Positions 54,653 to 64,000 of a stretch of DNA of 64,000 nucleotides are shown here, piece after piece (position 1 is the stretch's first letter; each line of letters starts with the position of its first letter). The DNA comes from Gigaspora rosea. Its lineage: Eukaryota; Glomeromycota; Glomeromycetes; Diversisporales; Gigasporaceae. The stretch is from contig QKWP01000353.1 of assembly GCA_003550325.1 (NCBI GenBank), forward strand, positions 127,899-191,898, read 5' to 3'. The notes beneath the pieces are model-generated. The model saw only the letters and a list, made by a program, of their open reading frames with translations. It did not search any database and was not told the DNA's origin. Position numbers and translations under genes: made by a program.

Positions 54653-54655
54653 CTT

Positions 54656-55880
54656 ACTAATTACTTTGAGTTACAGGTTGTTGTATCTTGAAGGTGAGCT
54701 GCGGTCAGAATTTGTATAAATCAGATTGAAATACCGCAAAGTACAGTACTTTTTACTTTGCATTTCATATGAATTTATCATTACCGGTACATCATTTTGT
54801 AATATACTTTATCTAACTTGTGCAATCTTTAATAAACTTCAATTTGTTACAAACTATATTGATATGAAATTGATCAATGTGATCACTGGTCACCACTGAA
54901 ATTGTCCAATCAGGTGGGTAATGTTTTTGCAACAAATTCAAGAAAAAAAAACGTATAATAAAAGAGAAAATTTAAAAGAAAAATTCAGTCTTTAAAAAAA
55001 AAGATATAAGGCCCTCAATTAATTGTAATACTAGGGCTTTTAAAATTATATTATGTGCATCATTTTAAAATTTATTTACCAATTGAACAAAAATAACTTT
55101 ATAAATCTTGACACGAATGTAAGCCTAATTGAGAACAACAAATATATTATTATCTAATCTATGAATGACACATGAAGAATGATGTATAAAAATACGCGTT
55201 TACAAAAATTGATAATACAGTAATATCTTGCTTATCTGAGATTGCTTTCTTTATAATTCTGAATAAAAAATATGCGACTTATTCATACTAACATTAATTT
55301 TCTATTACCATTTTATTATTAATTTAGAGATGCACAAGACTCCACCCATCCTATTAAACACCGCCTTTTTGTTGCTAGTAGTATGATAATTATATGCTCC
55401 ACAGTAATTCTTCAAAAGTTTGATTGCAAAAAGTATTTGGTTTTTTTATTAACCAATAAAAAAATTAGTCTTTTAACGTAAATTAGGCATACAAATTTAA
55501 TTACTTGGTTTTCATAACACGAAATTTTTAAATAGATCCGGCCGGCTGCCGTTTTTTTTTTAAATTTCATATATAAAATTTTATATAATTATGAAAAAAA
55601 TCTTTTATTAAATTCCACCCGGTTATTAAAATATATAAAAATTTTTTTTTAATGTTTCCAAATTTTGATATGAAAACCAATTAATTAAATTTGCATTGCC
55701 TTATATATGATTTTATTAAGATCGGTCAAATTTATAAATTTCTAATAAATAAATTTCAAATAAATTAAAAATGTAATATAGAATAACAATAAAACTAATT
55801 TTAAGTGATCATAAAGAAATTGGTAAAATTCGCTGTGTAACATTTTATAGTGCAGCTACCATTTTGCACAGTATTAGCAA
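54656..55880. other. intergenic, no gene seen
   Basis: AT-rich with no recognisable element. Confidence 0.45.
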
Positions 55881-55884
55881 GGGT

Positions 55885-56304
55885 CTATATTCTAAAAATC
55901 TACGTTACCATGAAAACGCCAACAGACTCTTGACTATTGTTGTATGGACCGCGAACTTTAGACTTTCTAGTGGTATCTACAATATAGAAAGTGAGCCAAA
56001 AGTTTCAGGTATCCACAAACTGTAACCCTTATGAGCAGTTGACTCTTCTACAACGATTACTTGGCTGCCATCAGAATTTTCAGATGCGGTGACTCTTGCT
56101 ATTGCACCTGCTACCAATTTATTGTGGATCCATACAGTATGGCCTGTATATATATTAATTAAGTCAAGTCAATACATTGAGGCATTGAGAAAATTCAATA
56201 TTGCTTAACTATTAAATTTTAACCAATAATGGGCGCACATATGCTATGCTAAGGATGATGGCAATAAACAAAACCAAACAAGAAAGATTTGAAAGTGATT
56301 TCAT
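55885..56304 (-). pseudogene. possible small secreted protein gene, disrupted
   Basis: At about 56304 the minus strand has a start codon whose region can encode MKSLSNLSCLVLFIAIILSI, a convincing signal peptide. A likely intron (GTTAAA...ATATACAG, about 56222-56145) precedes an exon reading HTVWIHNKLVAGAIARVTAS, then DGSQVIVVEESTAHKG and YSLWIPETFGSLSIL plus TAG. Another frame continues VDTTRKSKVRGPYNNSQ to a stop near 55890. The joins do not keep one frame (exon 2 needs phase 1, and the last segment is shifted), so it looks like a decayed gene or my intron limits are wrong. No family recognised; secretion is inferred from the N-terminus only. Confidence 0.4.
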
Positions 56305-56309
56305 TGCAA

Positions 56310-57365
56310 TAAAAGGATGATATATTTATGAACTTTATATATTTTTGTTTATTCTTGAATGAAAAATGATTTTTAATATTAAGAACTGCCATCTAGAATG
56401 ATGCAAAATCGTGATTTTTATACTCAACCTAAAAATAAAGTTATTATCTAATAATTCAAAAATGAGCAACTAATTAAATTATGCTTTAATGCATGTGCTT
56501 TCTTATGATCAAACGATTTCCTCCCCGATAAACTTTGAAATACATTGTTTCCTGTTTATTAATACTAATTTAAATTTGATGGCCGGGTTTGCACGACTTA
56601 ACAAAGTTGCTTTTGGCATATCTCTGCTTATCTATCTTTCGTTCTGTTTACCTTCCATCAACTTGAAAGATCACAAGAACGAAATAATGATCCTGATTAG
56701 ATATAATATCTATAAATATAACTCATAAAGTGATATGAAACTATTTCGTCAGCACTAAATTTTAGCAAACGTAAACTGGATTACACTTGATTTTGCTTTA
56801 AAAAAAAGAAACCCCTTTATACACACTGTAAAAAAATTTATTTGTATATCCATTTTAACTCAATATTTTGTAAAAGCTCACATAAATCTGCAACATGATT
56901 TGGTAAGCCGAATAATTTCCATTATTTGAAAGTATAAATTCCATAAATATGAACAAAATTTGGGATAGGAAACAGATTAACTTTTTATATGGACATAAGT
57001 GGATGACATGTTAAAGGAAAATAAGAAAGGAATCGAAAAGGTTTTTTATAAGGTCTTCGAAGGTGTAAAGATAGTTAGCAATTCATAGTCTTAAAATGAA
57101 CAAAGAGTCATAATCATTACAACTTCTAGCATCAAATACCAATTAAAATCAGATCATTATAATTAAAATCGTTTATTATAATTATCAACTAAATGAAAAG
57201 ATACAATTAGAAAAAACCAAAAAATATAGATCAGATTAACAAATCAGATTTACGGATGAGTCGACAGATATGTAAGAAAAATCGCCATTTGACCAATCAC
57301 AAGCTTTTTAATTCAAGTTAAAGCATTGATGTTTATATACAGTTAGTGAAACGGGTCAATGGAAA
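56310..57365. other. intergenic, no gene seen
   Basis: A 79-residue forward frame at 56489 has no supporting motif. The rest is AT-rich. Confidence 0.4.
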
Positions 57366-57367
57366 AT

Positions 57368-57570
57368 CATGGGCTGGGTCGATCCTAAAAAATTCGTGCT
57401 AAGCAGCTGGGCTTACATTTTTACCAGAGCGATCAGAATTTGTCTCTATATCTATACTAAATTATTTAGTATTTATTCATTTTTGTCTTTGAGAAATTGT
57501 CCAGCCACAAAAATGCGGACTGAGGGTCGACTTCCCATCAACCCGCCATTGGACCTGGCCAGCCCATATA
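57368..57570. mobile_element. probable MITE with ATGGGCTGG ends
   Basis: ATGGGCTGGGTCGATCC on the left and, inverted, TATGGGCTGGCCAGG on the right. GC-richer than its flanks. The 81-residue frame inside is not a gene. No clear target duplication. Confidence 0.4.
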
Positions 57571-58273
57571 ACTATGTAGTACAATTTTTATTAGACATTA
57601 GTTTAATAAAATAATGTAATTTTTAGTTTGGAAAAACTCAATTCTTCAAAGATATAACGCTCTAAAAATAGAATAACAACCAATCAGAAGATTGAGCATT
57701 TAATTTCAAATGAATTCAGGCAGATGGCCTTTGTTAATATAAAAAAAATTATAATAATATCTGATTAAATAATCACATTGTTTTTCAAATTAAATTACCA
57801 TTCAAACGGTGATTTTACTAGTAAATGGCCCATATTCGGATAATATTCAGATATCAACGGTAAACAGATATCTGGATAGAACTTTAAGAAAAAATATGAT
57901 TTATTTTTGATTTTCAGGCCACTTCTGATGAAAATGAATATTTTATTTATGAAATTTATTATTAAAATTTTTAAATTGATTTATTTTGGAAAGGACAGCT
58001 TTGGCCATACATGATTGAATATGTAGATTGCACCGATTGGAAAAACTAGAATTTCATTAAGTTGTAAACATAAATTTTAAACATAAATTTTAAATAATCA
58101 AAAGCTATTTTATTTTATTTATTCTATGTCATTGGAAACTGGTTCACTTCTTCTAAAATATTTATATTGTTATCCAGTTTTTGGTCATTTGATTCAATAA
58201 TTTTAAGCCTTTTTTTTTTTTGTTACTGTTGTTGTTTCAGGAACATAGGTTTTAATGAAGCTAAGCACCTACA
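57571..58273. other. intergenic, no gene seen
   Basis: AT-rich, no feature supported. Confidence 0.4.
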
Positions 58274-58375
58274 TTAGTGATGCAAGCGAATCGTTCCAAT
58301 AATGCTGCTGCTTCTTAACTAGTCGTAACTAGTTGCAGCCATCATTGGGACGATTCGACTATACACTAACTTAAT
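58274..58375. mobile_element. about 100-bp MITE
   Basis: TTAGTGATGCAAGCGAATCG and, inverted, TTAGTGTATAGTCGAATCG bound a short segment, with CCCAATGATG/CCAATAATG as arm extension and CTAGTCGTAACTAGTT in the centre. Confidence 0.5.
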
Positions 58376-58649
58376 CTACACGTAAATCTATCAGTTCAAC
58401 CAGTTTCAAATGTAAATTATATTCTCATTGTCTACTGTTGCATTTGATATTTATCACCTTAATAAATATCATTTAAAATTTCTAATCTATAGTAACTTTT
58501 TCTTAACATCATTTATTGATTCTCTTTATTTAAATGAATGCCACACCATTTTGATACTAGCAAGACCTTGAAATGGTTCGTAATTTTTATTCGAATTTTT
58601 GTCTTTAAACTTCTATCTACATAATTCTCTTTAGGTTATTTTGGACCAA

Positions 58650-58805
58650 TTTTTTTTAATTATGGTCAAATTTAAGAAAACTTGCTAAAAATTATTAAAA
58701 TTTTACGTAGGTAATTAACTTGCGTTGCTTTTTTTAATGATGGTCAAATTTAAGAAAAAACTTCCTAAAAATTATTAACATTTTACGTAGGTAATTAACT
58801 TGTGT
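58650..58805. repeat. 76-bp tandem duplication
   Basis: ATGGTCAAATTTAAGAAAA and TTTTACGTAGGTAATTAACT occur in two consecutive copies. Confidence 0.85.
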
Positions 58806-59523
58806 AGTAATTTGCTACAATAACCTACGTATGTCCCCATCCCTAGGTATAATCACTAAGCATAGGTAATTCAACTTTATATAATCAATATTTTATCAAA
58901 GGAGTCACTTATGCTGCAAAAATCCTACCATTCATATCCGGCATCTTAAGAGAGAAACCCACAAGCTGTTTACCTCTATCCAGTTTGCCTATCACTATTC
59001 AAAGGATCTATTAAGTAATGTGTATTTTATACGCAGGCTACGTCACATTCATGATAAATTTTTCACGTATATAATTGAATAAAATTTTATTTTCGATCAT
59101 ACGTATGCTGCAAGCTTAATTAGTTGATATGATGAATAATACCTTTTTTTTGACTTTAACTGCCATAAGGTATAACATTGATATAACTACATACATGTTA
59201 TTTACAGATACTTATTATTTCTAGTATAAATATAAAATGTTGAAGTCAGCTATTTCGTTGCTTTTTATTGTTACTTTTAATCTCCACTAAGGATTTCAAT
59301 TCTTGGTTGATTCTATTCTTTAATTAAATAGTTAACAACGCTTTAAAATAGGTGCAAAATATAATGGATAGTAAAGTAATATTTTTACAATTTTTTTTTT
59401 TTTTTTNAACATATTTTACATGTAATACAAAATTATTTATTTTTTTGAATTTTTTTGATTTTTAAAACTCCCTACGGAGACGCTCAGTGGCGTACTTTAT
59501 TTACAATTTTTAGAAAGCTTTCA
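58806..59523. other. intergenic; single N at 59407
   Basis: No gene seen. The N follows a T homopolymer (about 59391-59406), a probable unresolved run length. Confidence 0.5.
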
Positions 59524-59537
59524 TTACACATAGATCC

Positions 59538-59594
59538 TTAATACAAGTCAGCGATCATACTACGTTCCTGGTTTAAGCGAGCTACGTCGTGCAT
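59538..59594 (-). pseudogene. possible last-exon fragment
   Basis: The minus strand reads MHDVARLNQERSMIADLY plus TAA, followed 50-60 bases later by AATAAAG, a poly(A)-signal-like word. GC-richer than the surroundings. Eighteen codons are too few to assign a family. Confidence 0.25.
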
Positions 59595-59688
59595 TTACCC
59601 AAATTTAATTACAATCAAATCTAAAGTGTCTATTAGTGAATAAAATTCAAGTTTTAATCATGTGCACTAAATTAATAAAAATAATTAT

Positions 59689-60175
59689 TTAATGAAATTT
59701 ATGTAGAAATTGGAAACGTGAAAATTGCTTCTTCTCTTGATTAAATTTATTTTTAATAAAGAGTTGTATATATTTTACACGACTTAAAATAGAGGAAATA
59801 ATTGCACAATTTTTCAATGAAAAAATAATGCCACCATTGCAACTTAATATAACTACGATTGATCTCGTCCATTTTTCAAGATTATAACCACCAAGAATTT
59901 TTACATCACTATATTTAACCTTCATGACTACAATAATACTTGCTTGTCATATAAATTCTAAAATGATTTAGAAGTAAAACCATTTTCAGTTCCACGAAGA
60001 AGTAATTTAATTCCATGCGGATTATTTGTTACTGAATATGCATCAACTTTCATATCAATCCATGTTGCAATTTGTTGTTGCCCACTTTCTCAAAGCCCTT
60101 CTTCCCGAAATGCTATATATCCTATTCTAAATTCCGATATCTCTTTCGCGACAAGACCCATTTCCGTCAACTTAG
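59689..60175 (-). pseudogene. TLDc-domain protein relic
   Basis: The upstream part (about 60170-59960) reads EISEFRIGYIAFREEGL, a stop, QQQIATWIDMKVDAYSV and KLLLRGTENGFTSKSF. A TAG where tryptophan is expected and a frame shift follow. The downstream frame 59925-59689 reads VMKVKYSD, ILGGYNLEKW, IIFSLKN and ILSRVK. The order LLRG..NGFT, W.LYDK, VKVK..D.ILGGYNP..W, FSFKN matches the TLDc domains abundant in Rhizophagus (usually with BTB). It lacks the BTB part and is broken at least three times. Confidence 0.7.
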
Positions 60176-60509
60176 TTTACCAATAGCTTATTTCACCGAT
60201 AGTTTATTTCATCGATGGTTTATTTTATAAAAGCCTGGTTTTCGTAAAATGTATAATGAAAATATTATCAAACTCAAAAAAAAAAAAAAGATATCATTTA
60301 CTTCACAAACAAACTTAATGATGCTGCTGTCATTGATGAGTACAGACAAGCATGCTATGGCAACTTTGAATGACATAAAATACAAAGTGATCAAGAATCG
60401 CATCAAATGGTGAATCGAATGATTGAAACCTGCTAATTCATACAAAATTATCTAAATACTACATATGTGTACTGTAAATTTAATCGTTTATTTCTTTAAG
60501 TGAAAAATT
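60176..60509. other. spacer before duplicated block B
   Basis: AT-rich, no gene supported. Confidence 0.4.
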
Positions 60510-60878
60510 TAAATTATGTAAAATAAAATAGAAATATATTTATAATATTTAAAAAAAAGATATTTTTTAGTTAGTAAATTCTATTCTTGTAAATCACATA
60601 TTATTTCATGAAACATAAATTTAGAAGGATAAATTGAGATTGAATCTTATAATATTTTTTGTAACATATAAATTTGCATAGATAATAAAAGAATTATTTT
60701 GATCGTAAAAGTAAATTGGACTAGTATAATCAATTATTTTTTTAATCTATTTTTTGTATTACGTATTAAAGAATTTGCTTAATTTATTAAAACTTAATTA
60801 CATACTTAATAATCCCACGACGAAAAGCTTAATTTAACAAATAGATAGTAATAATCATAAATAATAAAACTTAATTTC

Positions 60879-62624
60879 TTAATAAATACATAGTGTTAAT
60901 TGATCATCCGGAACTTCTATATTAACAGCAGTTTTACTAGTTTTCAGTTTTGATAGGTTTTTGTTAATATCAGTTATATTATAAGGTTTACTTGTATATA
61001 TGTCTTTTAAATTTTCCTTAATTATTGGCAATTTTTCATTAATCTTGTCACTTTCTAAAAATTGTCTTTTAATCAACCTTTTATTCCTTCTAAAAATATT
61101 TGACCATTTATTCAGTTTATTAATTATTTTTCTAAACATTGAACGTTTTTTAATTTTATTTTCAGCTTCATTTCCAATAATATTTAACCATTCATTAAGT
61201 TTGATAATTATTTCACTAGATGTTGGACGTTTTCCTGGATTCGAATCCATGCATTGGTTTGCTAATTCGATATAACAATCAGGAATTCCTAGTCCAAATT
61301 TTGGCCGTAGTCCATTACAAATTTTTATAACGAGGTCATTATCAAATTTATAATTATTAAAAGGCCTTTGACCAGTTGTTATTTCTACCATGATTATTCC
61401 GAATGAATAAATATCTGAAGCTTGAGTATATGGTTGTTTTTGAAAAAGCTCCGGTGCAATATAAGGTAAAATTCCATGAATACGATCTTCTCGTTCCTTT
61501 TCATCAAGTGGTTTTGATAAACCTAGATCGGTAATATATGCTTCGTAATCTTCTTTCAACAGAATATTTCCAGGATGAATATCTCGATGTAAATACTCTT
61601 TAGAATGAATACAATCAAGACTGGATATAATATCATGGAGTATCTTTAATTTGAGTTTCCATTTAAATTGAAAGATATCAGTAAGGTTTTTGCTCAATGA
61701 ACCGTATTTTGCATAACTAAGAACTAAAATGTAATCTTTTGTTTTTTCATCTCTTGATATTCCTAAATATTGATTTAAACTATGGCAAGCTTTCAACTAA
61801 AAAACAAAATAAATAAAATAAATTTAATATATTTAACCAGATATAATTTTTAAAAATAAAATAATATTCAAGAAATGTTGATATAATACCTCTTTTATAA
61901 ATGGTTCACTATTTTTATTTGAATCTTTTACAAGTTTAATTGCTACTTCTTCATATGATCCAGAATTATTTAAATATTTTGCTTTGAAAACGGTAGAAAA
62001 GGCTCCTTTACCTATCTCTTCAACATTCTCAAAATTTTCAAATGGTATCCAATGAAAATATTCTTGTTTTTTTGGAAAAGAACATTGTTCAGTAATAGCT
62101 GATTTTAAATACCATTCAAAAGCAATATCTATATTCTTTTCAACAATGAGTCCTTCTTGATAAAATTCGCCAACACGGTACATTCCATCAGCGCACCCCA
62201 TCTCTGCTGATTTTTTATGATGCTCGAACGCTTTACATTCATCTTTTATAACTCCCCATCCATAACGATAACATAATCCTACATTATATGTCCCCACATA
62301 AAGCCCCATATCAGCAGATTTTTTATAATATTCGAATGCTTTATATTTATCTTCTTTAACACCAATTCCATGATAATAGCAATCACCGACATCATTTGTT
62401 CCGTCTAAATCACCCATGTCAGCAGATTTTTGATAATATTCGAATGCCTTATGTTCATTCTTTTCGACTCCGATTCCAAATCGATAACAATATCCAATTT
62501 CTCTTATTCCTTTAATATTTCCCATCTCCGCAGAGTTTAGATAATATTCGAATGCTTTCTTATTGTCCTTTTCTACTCCAATTCCTAAAAGATAACACAT
62601 ACCGAGTGCATATATATCTCCCAT
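60879..62624 (-). CDS. Sel1-repeat protein kinase, copy B
   Basis: Exons 62624-61890 and 61796-60879 join in phase 0 across a 93-bp GTATTA...TTTTTAG intron, giving 550 residues. From ATG 62624 (MGDIYALGMCY) there are about five Sel1 repeats (GIGV.KDE.KAFEYY.KSA.MG), the linker EYFHWIPFENFENVEE, and a complete kinase domain: IGKGAFSTVF, VAIKL, HRDIHPGNILL, DLG for DFG, APEL, then DIYSFGIIMVEITTG. A tail of about 90 residues ends QLTLCIY. All catalytic residues look intact, so an active Ser/Thr- or TKL-type kinase is plausible. Sel1 repeats usually serve as protein-binding scaffolds. The ancestral start lies at 62953, but the upstream part is broken, so this may be an N-truncated gene or a pseudogene. 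Confidence 0.75.
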
Positions 62625-62953
62625 TTTTGCCGCTTTTGATAATATATGTGTGCTTTACGGACATTCGTTTCAACTCCGATTCCAAAGTTATAACAGTATC
62701 CAACGTTACAAATTCCAGCTGCATCACTCATCTCTGCGGATTTTTGATAATAAACAAATGCCTTACGTAAATCCCTTTCAATTCCGATTCCATAATAATA
62801 ACAATTTCCAACATTACACGTTCCAGCAGCGTTCCCCATCTCGTCATCTTTAAGTTATAGTTCAAACGTCTTAAGGTCATCCTTTTCTATGCCAACACCT
62901 TTCTGATAATTATCAGCAAGCTTATCAATTCCTGACGATTTCGATTGGTCCAT
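62625..62953 (-). pseudogene. detached N-terminus of Sel1-kinase copy B
   Basis: The ATG at 62953 opens MDQSKSSGIDKLADNYQKG, parallel to MGQLTSSESN of copy A. A nonsense TAA at 62855-62857 replaces the tyrosine codon seen in copy A (FELYRK). Two Sel1 repeats follow (MGNAAGTCNVGNCYYYGIGI), then a one-base loss near 62634 shifts the frame. Restored to copy A's phase, exon 1 would have the same 355 codons. Confidence 0.75.
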
Positions 62954-63190
62954 ATTGAAGTTCTAAACATGAAAAATTATCCGTTTGTCAATTTGATATA
63001 TTTTTTTTTAAAAGGATTTAAAGTTCAAACTATAAATTTTTTTTTGAGTAATAGAGTAATACAATTTATAACAATTCGTATACCAATACGGATCGAGTTT
63101 TACACAAAATAATATGGATCATATGGATTACACAAAACTAGACTTGCATAGCAGATTAGGGTGTCACAATGGGTTTCACACGGACATTTA

Positions 63191-63855
63191 TCATTTTTTT
63201 ATGTCAATGTTATTATTGAGTGGGAATCGGTATAATAGGAGACTTAGAAAAAGCCAATAAATTGAATCAGATGCAAGTTATTTTGGCTATTATTATAATT
63301 TACAAAATTTTCTTTTAATACCAGGAACGAAGTGATATATATCACGAAGTGTATGGTTTATAGGCATTTCTGGATGTACGTATCGTATGTACTGTACGTA
63401 CGCAAAAAAAGTAACGCCCAATTGATCCGCTTGTGAACGAAGTCACAAGGCGGGACATTATTGCGAGTCACCGGACCCTTCGTGTGACTGCAGATCAGGT
63501 ATGACGAAATGGTATTTGAGTAACCTGATGATCTGTATCCTTCGTTCTTTGAGTTTTCTGCTCGACATTGCGTCCAGCACCGTCGCAAGAACAAGCCAGT
63601 TTTTTTCTTTGTTGCTATTTTTTTTCTTATCAAGCGAAGGAGAATCTCCAAGCCTTCAAGAATAAAAATCGTATATAGGCTCTGTAGTCAGTCCTAAATA
63701 TATATATAGAAATAATAAGAATTGAATAAAGTGGTATTGGTAAACGACTTTGCAAGAAACCATACTGACTCCCACTCTTGCAATTTTTCCTGGTAATAGT
63801 TTAGGGAAAAGGGAGGATATGCACTAGCCCGATACAATGGCGAATACGTGCGACC
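63191..63855. other. GC-richer stretch, no gene assigned
   Basis: 63380-63660 is clearly less AT-rich than its surroundings and holds a 97-residue minus-strand frame without a recognis­able domain. It could be an exon, a UTR or a transposon piece; I cannot decide. Confidence 0.35.
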
Positions 63856-63859
63856 AGCG

Positions 63860-63985
63860 GGTACAAGAAGTATTTCGTACGAATTTAAATTAATTCTTGG
63901 TTGGAATAGAGTTGGATTTACCTGTAAATCATTTTGGAATTTATGCAATACGTATGAAAGCAATACGGCTACGGTTGTAATGTGA
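63860..63985 (+). pseudogene. TLDc-domain fragment
   Basis: The forward frame reads YEFKLILGWNRVGFTCKSFW then NLCNTYESNTATVVM and TGA. This is the start of a TLDc domain (EFKLLLRG..DGFT...FWN.C......TVVVMKV), stopped just before the VKV..D.ILGGYNP block. It is on the opposite strand to the relic at 59.7-60.2 kb. The window ends 15 bases later. Confidence 0.6.
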
Positions 63986-64000
63986 GTATATAGTACAGGG

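Larger units (their letters stand above)
60510..63190 (-). repeat. duplicated block B (pairs with 22660-25480)
   Basis: Same orientation as block A. Homology covers the kinase gene, its 3' flank and about 240 bp upstream ending near GTGTCACAATGGG. Beyond this, block B has CACACGGACATTTATCATTTT where block A has CACACGGGCTAATTAGTC. Confidence 0.85.

Noticed and set aside
57369-57614. 81-codon forward frame
   Set aside because: Coincides with a probable MITE with ATGGGCTGG ends.
63358-63651. 97-codon minus frame
   Set aside because: No recognisable motif; kept only as an unassigned GC-richer stretch.

Overview
The window looks like a gene-poor, AT-rich, transposon-saturated nuclear fragment of an arbuscular mycorrhizal fungus (Glomeromycotina, Rhizophagus-like). 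The evidence is protein families rather than any marker gene: two copies of a gene joining Sel1 repeats to a protein kinase domain, relics of another kinase family with a C-x2-C N-terminal region, TLDc-domain relics and a TPR relic. All of these are strongly expanded in that group. Introns are short (53-93 bp, GT-AG). There is no rRNA, no convincing functional tRNA, no CRISPR array and no operon-like organisation. I found no intact new multi-gene system. What is unusual here is repeat architecture.

Layout. 0.3-8.1 kb: several small DNA transposons, a decayed A-rich ORF, and a 2.7 kb foldback element flanked by TTA that encloses an array of alternating inverted repeats, interrupted by an assembly gap. 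8.1-11.0 kb: two head-to-head copies of a long repeat that starts with a tRNA-like sequence. 11.0-17.8 kb: an LTR retrotransposon in minus orientation with LTRs differing at about a dozen bases, no intact gag-pol, and an antisense ORF encoding a coiled coil with a C-terminal membrane segment. 19.4-25.5 kb: a kinase pseudogene, two relics of an unknown gene family, and Sel1-kinase copy A. 25.5-37.4 kb: MITEs, a hAT remnant, an array of ACTACATGTAGT palindromes, a second alternating inverted array, a decayed minisatellite and a 519-bp palindrome. 38.2-40.1 kb: a cluster of kinase and TPR exon fragments. 41.5-42.6 kb: a class I aminoacyl-tRNA-synthetase-like gene with one in-frame UAG. 42.9-44.8 kb: a 1.87 kb transposon whose ends are 20-bp repeat arrays. 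48.3-54.7 kb: CACG-rich repeats, a second copy of the foldback/array arrangement with its own gap, and a PIF/Harbinger-like MITE family. 55.9-64 kb: a possible secreted-protein relic, TLDc relics, and Sel1-kinase copy B.

How the parts relate. Sel1-kinase copies A and B lie in direct orientation in duplicated blocks of about 2.7-2.8 kb. Each carries different disabling changes, so both came from an intact ancestor with a 355-codon first exon. Only copy B keeps an uninterrupted kinase-bearing frame. Most other protein-coding sequence is decayed, and many of the lost codons look like single-base nonsense changes or one-base shifts in homopolymers. Some of these could be consensus errors. Identifications rest on reading motifs by eye; no database search was possible.
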